A stretch of 64,000 nt of DNA from Nitrobacter sp. Nb-311A (GTDB lineage Bacteria; Pseudomonadota; Alphaproteobacteria; Rhizobiales; Xanthobacteraceae). Below the pieces are notes generated by a model. The model was not told the origin of the DNA and searched no databases. It worked only from the letters and a program-made list of their open reading frames with translations. The stretch covers positions 48,813 to 112,812 of the forward strand of contig NZ_AAMY01000013.1 in NCBI RefSeq assembly GCF_000152905.1. Reading direction: 5' to 3'. Made by a program: the position numbers and the translations under genes. Every line of letters begins with the position of its first letter. The first letter of the stretch is position 1. Below, one piece after another: positions 14,593 to 24,239 of this stretch.

Positions 14593-16740
14593 ATGATACT
14601 GGCAAGGGGGCTTTCGGGCAGGGGTGCGCTGCTGTCGTCGGTCGCGATTGTTGCGATGACGGTCGGCGCAGACGCGCAAGATCGGGACAAGGATCGGGGC
14701 GAAGTTTATCAACTCGGCGAGATTTATGTTTCGGGCGGAGGACGCGGCGGTAGCGGGGGTGGAGGCGTCGGTGGTTCAACTGTGAACCGCGAGCAAATGT
14801 GGACCTTCGAAAAGCAGACGCTCGATCAGGCGGTGAATCTCGTGCCGGGCGTGAGCAGCACGCAGTCGTCCGCTGGCCAGCGTAACGAGACCGACATTTT
14901 CGTACGCGGCTTTGGCCGCTGGCAGGTTCCGTTGATGATCGACGGCGTGCGCGTCTATCTCCCAGCCGACAACCGGCTCGATTTCAGCCGTTTTCTCACC
15001 GGCGATATCGCCGAAATCCAGATTCAGAAGGGTTATGCTTCGGTGCTCGACGGGCCGGGCGGGATGGGTGGGGCCATCAACCTGGTGTCGCTAAAGCCAG
15101 TCAAGCCGTTCGAGTCTGAACTCCGCGGCGGCGCGACGTTCGACAATCGCGGAGCATTCCAGGGTTGGAACAGCTACGCGAGGATCGGCTCACGCCAAGA
15201 GAATTTCTACGTTCAGGGCAGCGTCAATCAACTCGACCAGAATTTCTGGTCGCTATCGCGCGGCTATTCGCCATACCCGGCGCAAGGTCCTTATGCCGGA
15301 TCACTGGAGGATGGCGGACGGCGCAACGGATCAGACACCCAGGACTGGCGAATCAACCTCAAGGCTGGTTACACGCCCAATGCTACCGACGAATACAGCA
15401 TCAACTATATCAAGCAGTCCGGCGCCAAGGGCGCGCCTCTGAATGTCTACAACAATCCGCCGTCGAGCCAGAACAGCTTTTGGCGCTGGCCGGCATGGGA
15501 TGTCGAGAACCTGTCCTTCCTGTCGAACACGCAGCTCGGCGACGCTTCCTATGTCAGGACCAAACTTTACCACAACAAGTTCTACAACGTGCTCTCGGCG
15601 TACGACGACATCACCTATTCGTCGCAGTCGAATAACGGCCGCTTCAACAGCTTCTATGACGATAGCGCGCGGGGCGGCTCGGTGGAGGCCGGCACCGAGC
15701 TGATCCCGATGAACACGCTGAAGGCGGCGTTCTTCTACCGTCAGGATTTCCACGCCGAGTGGAATCACAATCGGCCGACCCATCCGACGCTGGATATGCT
15801 TGAACCGCGGCAGAATCAGGCGCAGACGACATGGTCGATCGCGGTAGAAGATACCCTCCATGTCACCCCGAACTTCGATCTGGTGGGAGGCGTCAGCTAC
15901 GACAAATACTCGATCGACAGGGCCGAGGAGTACAACAGCGGCGGGGGATTCATCTACGAATATCCGAAGGGCGGCGCCGATGCCTTGAACTGGCAGACGG
16001 CGGCGATCTGGCGTTACAGCGAGACCGGGCAGCTTCATTTCAGCGTATCCGACCGCGCGCGCTTTCCAACCATCTTCGAGCTTTACAGCCAGCGCTTCGG
16101 CACCGCGATTCCGAATCCTAATCTGGGCCCCGAACGTGCCACCAACTACGAACTGGGCTGGAAGGGTCAGATTGTTTCCAATCTGCGGGGAACGGCCGCG
16201 ATTTTCTACAGCGACGTGCGCGATTTGATTCAGGCGGTTCGCGTCAGCCCGACACAGTCGCAAACGCAAAACGTCAACCAAGGCCACTTCTACGGTTTCG
16301 AGGCTTCGCTGGAAGCGCAACTCTCTGCGCAATTCATGATCGGCGGCAACTACACTTTCATCGAGCGCAACGTCAGCGACGTATCAATCCCTGAATTTAG
16401 GCCGGTCGGCGTGCCGACCCAGAAGGCGTTCATCTATGCCACATGGCGACCGATCGAGCCGCTCGCCATCACTCCGAGCCTGGAGGTCGCAAGCGACCGT
16501 TGGAGCGATGTCTTTGTCGGCACCCAGGGACCGAACGCGCCGATCCGCGCCGCCTTTCCCGATCTCTATATCCGCACCGGCGCCTATACGCTCGCCAACA
16601 TCAACGTCAACTACAAGGTCACCGCGAATGTCGAGGTGGCGGGCGGGGTGAGAAATCTGCTCGACCAGAACTACGAACTGGCGTGGGGATTGCCGCAGCC
16701 GGGACGCACCTTCTACGTGAAGGCGCGCGCCACGTTCTAG
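14593..16740 (+). CDS. TonB-dependent outer-membrane receptor
   Basis: A 715-residue receptor: signal peptide ending GADAQ (~28), a plug domain (about 60-190: LDQAVNLVPGVSSTQSSAGQ, NETDIFVRGFGRWQVPLMID, GYASVLDGPGGMGGAINLVS), then a 22-strand-type barrel ending in YVKARATF with a terminal Phe. There is no N-terminal STN signalling domain, so it is not of the FecA regulatory type. ATG at 14593 is selected because of the GGGGGAGA site. It is followed by a small periplasmic protein and a di-heme peroxidase, suggesting a metal or metallophore uptake system; the substrate is not deducible. A 15-bp stem hairpin separates it from the second gene. Confidence 0.88.
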   Translation: MILARGLSGRGALLSSVAIVAMTVGADAQDRDKDRGEVYQLGEIYVSGGGRGGSGGGGVGGSTVNREQMWTFEKQTLDQAVNLVPGVSSTQSSAGQRNETDIFVRGFGRWQVPLMIDGVRVYLPADNRLDFSRFLTGDIAEIQIQKGYASVLDGPGGMGGAINLVSLKPVKPFESELRGGATFDNRGAFQGWNSYARIGSRQENFYVQGSVNQLDQNFWSLSRGYSPYPAQGPYAGSLEDGGRRNGSDTQDWRINLKAGYTPNATDEYSINYIKQSGAKGAPLNVYNNPPSSQNSFWRWPAWDVENLSFLSNTQLGDASYVRTKLYHNKFYNVLSAYDDITYSSQSNNGRFNSFYDDSARGGSVEAGTELIPMNTLKAAFFYRQDFHAEWNHNRPTHPTLDMLEPRQNQAQTTWSIAVEDTLHVTPNFDLVGGVSYDKYSIDRAEEYNSGGGFIYEYPKGGADALNWQTAAIWRYSETGQLHFSVSDRARFPTIFELYSQRFGTAIPNPNLGPERATNYELGWKGQIVSNLRGTAAIFYSDVRDLIQAVRVSPTQSQTQNVNQGHFYGFEASLEAQLSAQFMIGGNYTFIERNVSDVSIPEFRPVGVPTQKAFIYATWRPIEPLAITPSLEVASDRWSDVFVGTQGPNAPIRAAFPDLYIRTGAYTLANINVNYKVTANVEVAGGVRNLLDQNYELAWGLPQPGRTFYVKARATF

Positions 16741-16762
16741 CTTGGTGCGGTGGTCGCGGCGA

Positions 16763-16797
16763 GAAGATGCACGCCGGGATATCCGGCGTGCATCTTC
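16763..16797. terminator. Intercistronic hairpin with 15-bp perfect stem
   Basis: GAAGATGCACGCCGG (16763-16777) pairs perfectly with CCGGCGTGCATCTTC (16783-16797) around a GATAT loop, between the receptor stop and the next gene. There is no U-tract after it, so it may act as an RNA stabiliser/processing site or a partial terminator giving more receptor than downstream product. Confidence 0.6.
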
Positions 16798-16843
16798 CAA
16801 TAGCTACGTTATGTTCGAGAAATACATGGTGACGGGAGGCAAG

Positions 16844-17383
16844 ATGCGCAGCAGGAAGATTTCATGGGGGTTGGCGCTGAGCGCGCTTGGGATCGCCGCC
16901 GTTGCGGCCGGACCGACCGAGGCGCAGGAAGCTGCTCCGCCCGCTTGCGCCACTCCGGTCGCGCCGACAGGCGAACTGGCGCCCTGGACCACGCCGTTCC
17001 AATTGCAGGCGGCGGGTAGCGAGGCGAGCATTTCAAGCGCGAGCCTGCCGATCGGCCGGGCCGCACGCCTGACGTTGCTGCCGACGCCTGAGGTGCGCTA
17101 TCCGCTGCGTCCCGAGAAGCCGGGCGGCTCGGTCAGCCACGGCGGTCTGGTACGGATCGATATACGCGAAGCCGGCGCCTACCGGGTGGCGCTCGATTCG
17201 GCCGCCTGGATCGACGTTGTTCGTGACGAGCAGGCGGCAAGATCGACCGCGCACGGACATGGGCCGAACTGCACCGGGATCCGCAAGATGGTGGATTACT
17301 CTCTCACTCCAGGTCCTTACATCCTGCAGATATCGGCCAATGGCCAGCCGGAGATGACGGTCCTGCTCGCGCGCTTGCCCTGA
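16844..17383 (+). CDS. Periplasmic protein of unknown function in TonB-receptor/di-heme peroxidase operon
   Basis: A 179-residue precursor with a signal peptide (residues 1-26, ending PTEAQ). The mature protein looks beta-rich: LTLLPTPEVRYPLRPEKPGG, VRIDIREAGAYRVALDSAAW, then the conserved-looking RSTAHGHGPNCTGIRKMVDY and YILQISANGQPEMTV. The HGHGPNC segment and the single Trp at AWIDVV are candidate metal-binding or redox-active positions. I do not recognise a characterised family. ATG at 16844 follows GGGAGG. It lies between receptor and di-heme peroxidase with only 4 bp to the latter, so it very probably works with that enzyme. Confidence 0.65.
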   Translation: MRSRKISWGLALSALGIAAVAAGPTEAQEAAPPACATPVAPTGELAPWTTPFQLQAAGSEASISSASLPIGRAARLTLLPTPEVRYPLRPEKPGGSVSHGGLVRIDIREAGAYRVALDSAAWIDVVRDEQAARSTAHGHGPNCTGIRKMVDYSLTPGPYILQISANGQPEMTVLLARLP

Positions 17384-17387
17384 TCCC

Positions 17388-18392
17388 GTGCAGACCCGGC
17401 GTTTCTCGCGTCCGTTGTTGTCAGCCGGGCTCCTGCTGGTCATGTTGTCGTCAGCCGGGTTCCTGTTGCGGCCAGCCCCGACATGGCGCTGGACGCTGCC
17501 TGCCGGCGTTTCGGCGCCGCCGATTCCGGCCGACAATCCCATGACCGCCGCCAAGGTCGAGCTTGGGCGGCGTTTATTCTACGACGCCGATCTGTCGGCT
17601 GACGGCACCATGTCCTGTGCCACCTGCCACGAGCAGAAGCACGGTTTCGCCGATGGCAACCGCACCCATCCCGGCGTGACCGACGAGTCCGGACGACGCA
17701 ATGTTCCCGGGCTGGCCAATGTCGCCTGGTTCACGCCGCTGAACTTTGCCGATCCGGCGACCAAGACACTTGAGACGCAGGCGGCGATCCCGGTATTCGG
17801 CACTCATCCGGTCGAGATGGGTATGGCGGGGCGCGAAACTGAGATCGGCAGGCGGTTCGGACGCGATAGCTGCTACCGGACGATGTTCGCGCGCGCCTTT
17901 CCCGACGATGGCGGTCGCATCGAATTTCCCAACGTGGCGCGCGCGCTGGCGAGCTTCGAACGCACGCTGATCTCCTACGGCAGCGCCTGGGACCGGCAGC
18001 AGCTTGGTCCGGAGGCACAAGCTGGTTCCGTGCTGTTCGCCCGCGATTGCGTGAGCTGTCATTCAGGACCTAACTTCACGGATCTGGCCATGCACCGTCT
18101 GGGCCCGGTCGATCCCGCGCTGGCCGATCAGGGACTGTTCGAAAAGACCGGGATGGACGCCGACCGTGGCAAGTTCCGGACGCCCTCGCTGCGCAACGTC
18201 GCGCTCACCGGCCCCTGGTGGCACGATGGATCGGCGCGGACGCTCGATGAGGCGATCTCCAGGCACGGGCTGACGCATAACGCGGCCGAGGTGAGGCAGT
18301 TGATCGCCTTCCTCACGGCGCTGTCCGATACCGAGTTTACCCGGCGCAAATCGCTCGCCATGCCTGAAGAGGCGTGCGGCAAGCGCTTATGA
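17388..18392 (+). CDS. Di-heme cytochrome c peroxidase / MauG-family protein
   Basis: About 334 residues with an N-terminal membrane signal (LLSAGLLLVMLSSAGFLL) and two c-type heme sites: CATCH at about residue 80 (MSCATCHEQKHGFADG) and CVSCH at about 220 (DCVSCHSGPNFTDLAMH). KFRTPSLRNVALTGPWWHDG is the conserved segment of this family. Such periplasmic enzymes either reduce peroxide or, as in MauG and MbnH, oxidatively modify a partner protein. Starts at GTG 17388, 4 bp after the preceding gene, with no clear ribosome site, so translation is probably coupled. The duplicated TTGTCGTCAGCCGGG-like stretch in the signal region (17414-17460) is a small tandem repeat. Confidence 0.85.
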   Translation: MQTRRFSRPLLSAGLLLVMLSSAGFLLRPAPTWRWTLPAGVSAPPIPADNPMTAAKVELGRRLFYDADLSADGTMSCATCHEQKHGFADGNRTHPGVTDESGRRNVPGLANVAWFTPLNFADPATKTLETQAAIPVFGTHPVEMGMAGRETEIGRRFGRDSCYRTMFARAFPDDGGRIEFPNVARALASFERTLISYGSAWDRQQLGPEAQAGSVLFARDCVSCHSGPNFTDLAMHRLGPVDPALADQGLFEKTGMDADRGKFRTPSLRNVALTGPWWHDGSARTLDEAISRHGLTHNAAEVRQLIAFLTALSDTEFTRRKSLAMPEEACGKRL

Positions 18393-18470
18393 ATGGCCGA
18401 ACGCGAATGATCGGTGCCATTGATCGCCGTGATGAGTGATGATCGCCGGCCGCACGACACATGACGAAGT

Positions 18471-18905
18471 CTAACCCTTGCCGCCACGCCGCGGCGGCTG
18501 AGGATTATTGTCGGGATTCGTATCGTACTTGGATATTCGCGTTATGAGTCCGCTCGTGGCGAGCGGTTGCAGATCGGACTCGAGACCGTCCGCAATCTCC
18601 TTGGCATAGACCTCCTGATCGTCCACATAGAGCGTGAAGGATTTCAGATATTTCTCCTTCTTCGCCGGATTCTCAATCGTCGCCTTGGTCCATTGGTAAA
18701 GCGGATAGCCATCGACGCCGCGCTCTTCTGCCGCGGTGACATACTCCGAAAAGGCATCGAACTGGGATTTCGGCACGGCCCGGTGTCGGGCGAGGATCTC
18801 GAAGAGGCGCGTTAGCGCCGGGTCTTGCGCTTTTCGTCGTATCGATTCCGAGATCGCCGCATCGACGACATCGAATCGAACCTGATACTGCCACTGAGGA
18901 ACCAT
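18471..18905 (-). CDS. Conserved hypothetical protein
   Basis: A 144-residue soluble protein without signal peptide, starting at ATG 18905 behind GGAAG. It shows WQYQVRFDVVDAAISESIRR near the start and KYLKSFTLYVDDQEVYAKEI in the middle, ending in a Pro/Arg/Gly-rich tail (NPQPPRRGGKG). I do not recognise a family. Codon pattern and ribosome site support a real gene. It is convergent with the di-heme peroxidase and divergent from selO. Confidence 0.6.
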   Translation of the reverse strand: MVPQWQYQVRFDVVDAAISESIRRKAQDPALTRLFEILARHRAVPKSQFDAFSEYVTAAEERGVDGYPLYQWTKATIENPAKKEKYLKSFTLYVDDQEVYAKEIADGLESDLQPLATSGLITRISKYDTNPDNNPQPPRRGGKG

Positions 18906-19042
18906 ATGCTTCCACGCTCTCTGATCGCGCGCCCCTCGCCATAAAGCCTAATGTTCGCTCATCATGATGTCCAGAAGGTGCAGCTCATTCAGGTCCAACG
19001 CTCAACCTTGCTTTTTCGGAACGGAGGAACGACTTTAAGCGC

Positions 19043-20560
19043 ATGAGCCAGCTTGCAGAAAAGTCGTGTGTGGCGCCCGCGGATGCGGCAGCGCCCGTTC
19101 CGTTCGACAACACCTATGCGCGGTTACCGGACGCTTTTTATCAGCGCGTGAAGCCGGCAGCGGTGGCAGCGCCGAAACTCCTGCGCGTGAATGATGCGCT
19201 GGCTCGCCGGCTGCGCATCGATCCGGAGTTTCTCAAAAGCCCGGAAGGGGTTGCTGTTCTTTCCGGCAACGAGATCGCGCCTGGATCCGAGCCCATCGCG
19301 CAGGCTTACGCAGGCCACCAGTTCGGAAGCTTCGTGCCACAGCTCGGCGACGGGCGGGCCGTCTTGCTCGGTGAGGTCGTAGACGTGGCGGGCAAACGGT
19401 TTGATCTTCAGCTCAAAGGTTCGGGCCGGACCCGCTTCTCCCGGGGCGGCGACGGCCGCGCCGCGCTCGGTCCTGTCATCCGCGAATACATCGTCAGCGA
19501 GGCCATGGCCGCGCTCGGCATTCCGACGACACGCTCGCTTGCCGTGGTGTTGACCGGCGAACAGGTCGTGCGCGAGCGCGTGCTGCCGGGCGGGATCCTG
19601 ACTCGCGTTGCGTCGAGCCATCTGCGTGTCGGCACGTTTCAGTATTTCGCCGCACAGGGCGACATCGAAAACCTGCGCGCTCTGGCCGACTATGCCATCG
19701 CCCGGCACTACCCGGAAGCGCGCTCGGCCGAGGACCCGTATCTGGCCTTCTATAATGCGGTGGTTATAGCGCTGGCCCGGCTGTCGGCAAGATGGATGCT
19801 TGTCGGGTTCATCCATGGTGTTCTGAACACCGACAATACCGCGGTCGCCGGCGAGACGATCGATTACGGGCCGTGCGCGTTCGTCGACGCCTACCGGCCT
19901 GACAAGGTCTTCAGCTCGATCGATCAGTTCGGCCGCTATGCCTTTGCAAATCAGCCCGCCGCCGTGGCTTGGAATCTGGCGCGGTTCGCCGAGGCATTGC
20001 TGCCGCTGATAGCGGACGGCGGTGACAAGGCGATTGAATCCGCAAATGCCTCGATCGCCGGCTTTGATGATCACTTCAATGACGCGTACCTTGCAGGGGT
20101 GCGTCAAAAGCTTGGCCTCGCTCTCAAGATGGAAGGCGATCTCGAACTCGCGTCCGATCTCCTGGACCGGATGGCGGAAAATCATGCGGACTTTACGTTG
20201 ACTTTCCGCGCTTTGTGCGAAGCCGCCGTCCATGAGAAAGCTGATGATGACGTGCGCTCGCTATTCACAGACCCATCCGCTTTCGACGAATGGGCCGTAC
20301 GGTGGCGGCAGCGCCTGTCGCTTGAAGAGCGGCCGGCCGAGATGAGACGCACCGGGATGCTTTCCGTCAATCCGATGTTCATCCCGCGCAATCACCGCAT
20401 CGAAGCGGTCATTCGGGATGCCGAAGCGGGACGCTTCGAGAAATTTCACGAACTCGTCGAGGTGCTGGCGCATCCCTTCGACGACCAGCCGAAGTTTGCT
20501 GACTATGCGAAGCCGCCCCGACCGGAGGAAGAAGTCCGGCAGACGTTCTGCGGGACATAA
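19043..20560 (+). CDS. selO: SelO-family protein adenylyltransferase (YdiU/UPF0061)
   Basis: A pseudokinase-fold enzyme that transfers AMP to protein hydroxyls, linked in other organisms to redox stress responses. The 505-residue length is standard. Visible family blocks: AQAYAGHQFGSFVPQLGDGR, QLKGSGRTRFSRGGDGRAAL, GPVIREYIVSEAMAALGIPT, and the metal/catalytic segment HGVLNTDNTAVAGETIDYGP. It ends ...RQTFCGT, retaining the near-terminal Cys typical of bacterial SelO in place of selenocysteine. It starts at ATG 19043 behind GGAGGAACG. The treY gene follows about 210 bp later without obvious functional link. Confidence 0.92.
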   Translation: MSQLAEKSCVAPADAAAPVPFDNTYARLPDAFYQRVKPAAVAAPKLLRVNDALARRLRIDPEFLKSPEGVAVLSGNEIAPGSEPIAQAYAGHQFGSFVPQLGDGRAVLLGEVVDVAGKRFDLQLKGSGRTRFSRGGDGRAALGPVIREYIVSEAMAALGIPTTRSLAVVLTGEQVVRERVLPGGILTRVASSHLRVGTFQYFAAQGDIENLRALADYAIARHYPEARSAEDPYLAFYNAVVIALARLSARWMLVGFIHGVLNTDNTAVAGETIDYGPCAFVDAYRPDKVFSSIDQFGRYAFANQPAAVAWNLARFAEALLPLIADGGDKAIESANASIAGFDDHFNDAYLAGVRQKLGLALKMEGDLELASDLLDRMAENHADFTLTFRALCEAAVHEKADDDVRSLFTDPSAFDEWAVRWRQRLSLEERPAEMRRTGMLSVNPMFIPRNHRIEAVIRDAEAGRFEKFHELVEVLAHPFDDQPKFADYAKPPRPEEEVRQTFCGT

Positions 20561-20773
20561 CTGGCGGGCCTCGTACAGGGATCGCGTCTCAATTTCCGTC
20601 GGCGCAACCTGTTTAAGTCAGGCACGGCGCGATCACTCAGGCTTTTTGCTGGAACCCTCGCAGCGTTCAAAGGTTGAAAGAGGCTTTCTTCCACCACACC
20701 GCAACGTTCGTAGACCGGGTCTACGTACCGGCGACCTCTTTTGATAACATCAATCGGCGGCGGACATGCCGGG

Positions 20774-23572
20774 ATGACCCCTGATCGACTGGACCAGCCT
20801 GATCGCAAGCCGATCCCGCGCGCCACCTACCGGTTGCAATTCAACAAGGATTTCGGCTTCGACCGGGCGGCGGCGCTTGCGCCTTATCTCGCCAGGCTGG
20901 GAATAAGCCATGTTTATTGCTCGCCTTATCTGCGGGCCCGCCCCGGCAGCGCGCACGGCTACGATATCGTCAGCCACACCGAATTGAATCCGGAACTGGG
21001 CGACATCGCAGCCTTCGAGCGGATGGTCGCCGCGTTTCGGACGAACGGTCTCGGCCAGATCCTCGATTTCGTCCCGAACCACATGGGGGTGGGCGGCGCG
21101 GACAACCCGTGGTGGCTGGACGTCCTCGAATGGGGTCCGGATTCGCAATTCGCCGGCTGGTTCGATATCGATTGGGAGTCGGATCGCCGCTATCTGCAAG
21201 GCAAACTGCTGGTGCCCTTCCTGGGCGAGCAGTACGGTGCCGAACTCCAGTCGGGCGCGCTCCGTCTCAGATTTGATGCTGATGCCGGCTCCCTGGCCGT
21301 GTGGGCATACGACACCCACAAGCTCCCCATCAGCCCGCTTCATTACGAGCGCGTCCTCGGCGATAGCCACCCGGACCTGGAGCGCCTTGGCGACGAGTTC
21401 GCGCACCTCTCGACATGGCGGCCGCATATCGCCCGCCGGGCCTCGGATCTCAAATTGGAGCTGGCGGAGTCAGTCAGGGAAAACCCGGATCTGATGATCG
21501 CGATCCAGGCTGCGGTGGATTGTTTCAACGGCGAGGCTGGCGATCTGCGAAGCTGGTCGAAGCTTGACGCGCTGATCCGCGACCAGCACTGGCGCGCGGC
21601 CCACTTTCGCGTCGCGGCTGATGACATCAACTACCGGCGCTTCTTCAACATCAATGATCTGGCCGGGATCCGGATGGAGCTCCCTCAGCTTTTCGATCAT
21701 GCGCACTCGCTGGTGTTCCGGTTGCTTGAGCAGGGCGTACTGGACGGGATTCGGCTGGATCACGTCGATGGCCTTCTCGATCCGAAAGGATATTGTTTGC
21801 GCCTGCGGGAAAAGGCGCCGCGTCCGTTCTATCTCATTGTCGAGAAAATCCTCGCACCCCATGAAACTCTCCGTGAGGACTGGGATGTCGAAGGGACGAC
21901 CGGCTACGAATTCGCCAATCTCGTCACCGGTCTGTTGAACGACCCCGCGGGCGAGGAACGCCTCACGTCTCTCTACGCCGACTTCACCGGCGAACGGGCG
22001 CCGTTCAGCGCCATCGTCCGCGATTCGAAAATGCGGATCATGGAGAATGAAATGGCGAGCGAGCTGAACGTGCTGGCCCGGGAGGCAGCCCGGGTGGCGC
22101 GTTCGAATCCGCGGACCGCCGATTTCACCAATAACGTTCTGCAGCGCGCGCTGAAAGAAATCATCGCCGTCTTCCCCGTCTACCGCACGTATGTCGACGG
22201 ACGGAGCGCGCCCACCCAAGCCGACCGCCGCGATATCGACTGGGCCATGGCCCAGGCCCGCCGCAATGGCGCCGCCCTGGACCCCAGCGTCTTCGATTTC
22301 CTCCATCAGGTTCTGACCCGCGATCTCGTCGCCGAGCCGCGTAGCGGTTTCAGCCGCGTGGAGGTCGTTCGCGTCGCAATGCGCGCGCAGCAATATAGCG
22401 GCCCTGTTATGGCCAAGGGCCTCGAGGACACCGCCTTCTACCGCTACAACCGGATGCTGGCGCTGAATGAGGTCGGCGGCCATCCTGACCAATTCAGTGT
22501 AAGCATATCCGCGTTCCATCATGCCAATGCGCAGCGGGCGAAGCGAACGCCGCATGCCATGCTGAGCACCGCCACACACGACACCAAGCGGGGTGAGGAT
22601 ACGCGGGCGCGGTTGGCCGTGCTGTCGGAAATACCGGACGATTGGGCCCAATATATCGCACTTTGGAGCCGGATGCTGCGGGCGCGCAACGCAGGAGCCG
22701 GGGAGGCGGCGCCGCCCGATCGCAATGACGAATATGCGTTCTATCAGCTCCTGATCGGGGCGTGGCCGGCGCAACTCTCAGCGGGACAGCTCGATCCGGA
22801 GGAAGTGGATGCCTTTCGCCAGCGGATCGAAGGCGCCGTAACGAAAGCGATGCGCGAGGCCAAGGTCCATACCACCTGGGTCGCGCCAAACGCGGCATAC
22901 GAAGACGCCGTGCTGGAGTTCATTCGCTATGCGCTGGACACCTCGCGCACCAATCCCTTCCTGGAATCGTTTTCTGCGTTTCAGCAGCGCGTGGCCGGCC
23001 TCGGCGCCCTTAACAGTCTCATCCAGGTCGTACTGAAGCTCACGGCGCCCGGTGTACCTGATGTCTATCAGGGTGCGGAACTCTGGGACTTCAGCATGGT
23101 CGATCCGGACAATCGTCGTCCCGTTGACTATGACGTCCGGAAAGCATCACTGGCGTCTCTGGAATCCGGCAGCGGCGAACTTCCGGAGCTCCTGGAAAAC
23201 TGGCGTGACGGCCGTTTGAAACTTCGCCTTATTGCCGAGACGTTGGCGCTGCGCCGACGCGAACCGGAACTCTTCATGGAGGGCTCATACGAAGCACTCC
23301 CTGCCACAGGTCCGCAGGCAGATCGTCTCTGTGCGTTCATGCGCACCCGCGATACCAGCACACTGGTGACCGCCGTGGCTTTATACCCATCCCGTGGGAA
23401 TCAAATAGACGCGTGGGAGGATTGCGTCCTGACTTTGCCGGCAGTTGCTCCACGGCGATGGATAGAGCTGTTCAGCGGACGCGAACTCACGCTCTCGCAA
23501 GGATCACTTCCGGCCCGCGACCTGTTCGCCACCTTGCCGGTCGCGCTGCTCACGCCCTCTGAACTCGCCTGA
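20774..23572 (+). CDS. treY: Maltooligosyl trehalose synthase
   Basis: Isomerises the reducing-end alpha-1,4 linkage of maltodextrins to alpha-1,1, giving maltooligosyl trehalose for trehalose synthesis (partner TreZ). The ~932-residue GH13 protein has PIPRATYRLQFNKDFGF at the start, QILDFVPNHMGVGGADNPWW, the nucleophile region DGIRLDHVDGLLDPKGY (about residue 325), the acid/base region FYLIVEKILAPHETLREDWD (about 355), and STATHDTKRGEDTRARLAVL with the transition-state Asp. ATG at 20774 is preferred over a TTG at 20741. No treZ, treX or glgA is adjacent, so the usual operon is split or its partners lie elsewhere. Confidence 0.93.
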   Translation: MTPDRLDQPDRKPIPRATYRLQFNKDFGFDRAAALAPYLARLGISHVYCSPYLRARPGSAHGYDIVSHTELNPELGDIAAFERMVAAFRTNGLGQILDFVPNHMGVGGADNPWWLDVLEWGPDSQFAGWFDIDWESDRRYLQGKLLVPFLGEQYGAELQSGALRLRFDADAGSLAVWAYDTHKLPISPLHYERVLGDSHPDLERLGDEFAHLSTWRPHIARRASDLKLELAESVRENPDLMIAIQAAVDCFNGEAGDLRSWSKLDALIRDQHWRAAHFRVAADDINYRRFFNINDLAGIRMELPQLFDHAHSLVFRLLEQGVLDGIRLDHVDGLLDPKGYCLRLREKAPRPFYLIVEKILAPHETLREDWDVEGTTGYEFANLVTGLLNDPAGEERLTSLYADFTGERAPFSAIVRDSKMRIMENEMASELNVLAREAARVARSNPRTADFTNNVLQRALKEIIAVFPVYRTYVDGRSAPTQADRRDIDWAMAQARRNGAALDPSVFDFLHQVLTRDLVAEPRSGFSRVEVVRVAMRAQQYSGPVMAKGLEDTAFYRYNRMLALNEVGGHPDQFSVSISAFHHANAQRAKRTPHAMLSTATHDTKRGEDTRARLAVLSEIPDDWAQYIALWSRMLRARNAGAGEAAPPDRNDEYAFYQLLIGAWPAQLSAGQLDPEEVDAFRQRIEGAVTKAMREAKVHTTWVAPNAAYEDAVLEFIRYALDTSRTNPFLESFSAFQQRVAGLGALNSLIQVVLKLTAPGVPDVYQGAELWDFSMVDPDNRRPVDYDVRKASLASLESGSGELPELLENWRDGRLKLRLIAETLALRRREPELFMEGSYEALPATGPQADRLCAFMRTRDTSTLVTAVALYPSRGNQIDAWEDCVLTLPAVAPRRWIELFSGRELTLSQGSLPARDLFATLPVALLTPSELA

Positions 23573-23789
23573 CCCCGCCGCCCGCATTTTTAGTTTCGCG
23601 CAAGATTGACAGCGACTGGTCGCCGCAAGCGGCTGGGGGAACCTTTAATTGTAGGCGGTGTGAGCTGCTTTTAATGCGTCTTCTTTACGCGAGCGGGTAT
23701 CCCATCCTCGGGTCAAGGTCGGCCGCCAGCAAGGTGGTCGATTGCATTGGACGGAACGGCAGAGACTGGTTGGGAAGCCGTGCTCGTTT

Positions 23790-24239
23790 TTAGTCCGCGA
23801 CTCCGACCCGGTGGCGAAACACCATCTCGCCGCCCTTCCAGCCTGAAAATGCCAGGCCGAGCACGACGAGGCCCGAAAGCACGACGCCGGTCGGAACGAT
23901 GACAGAGTCGCCGCTATCGAACCGCCAGTACCAGTTGAAAGCCGCAATCATCAGAGCGATGGCATTGCCAATCGCGTGAAGCCGCGTATCCGACAGGTTG
24001 CGCACACGGGTATCGCCCCACACTTCGACAAGGCCTGTCACGGCTGCCAGCCCGGCCGTAATGAGGCCTATGCCGAGCAGCCACAGCGAGGCCGTGGCCC
24101 AAAATCCATTCGAAGTCGCTGCGAAAGCAAGATCGGAAACGAAGGCCAGAACAAAGCAGGCAATGGGAAAAGCTATCACCATGGGATGGATTGGGTGGCC
24201 GGCTATCTGCGCAGTAGAACGTGGGTTGACGGTTGCCAT
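23790..24239 (-). CDS. DUF2231 integral membrane protein
   Basis: 149 residues, mostly four membrane helices, with the DUF2231 signature near the N-terminus (STAQIAGHPIHPMVIAFPIA). Helices are roughly at 18-40, 47-70, 85-105 and 115-135, the second loop carrying GLVEVWGDTRVRNLSDTRLH, where the conserved His probably binds heme or metal in this family. The ATG at 24239 follows AAGGGAG. Function unknown. It stands alone. Confidence 0.82.
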   Translation of the reverse strand: MATVNPRSTAQIAGHPIHPMVIAFPIACFVLAFVSDLAFAATSNGFWATASLWLLGIGLITAGLAAVTGLVEVWGDTRVRNLSDTRLHAIGNAIALMIAAFNWYWRFDSGDSVIVPTGVVLSGLVVLGLAFSGWKGGEMVFRHRVGVAD

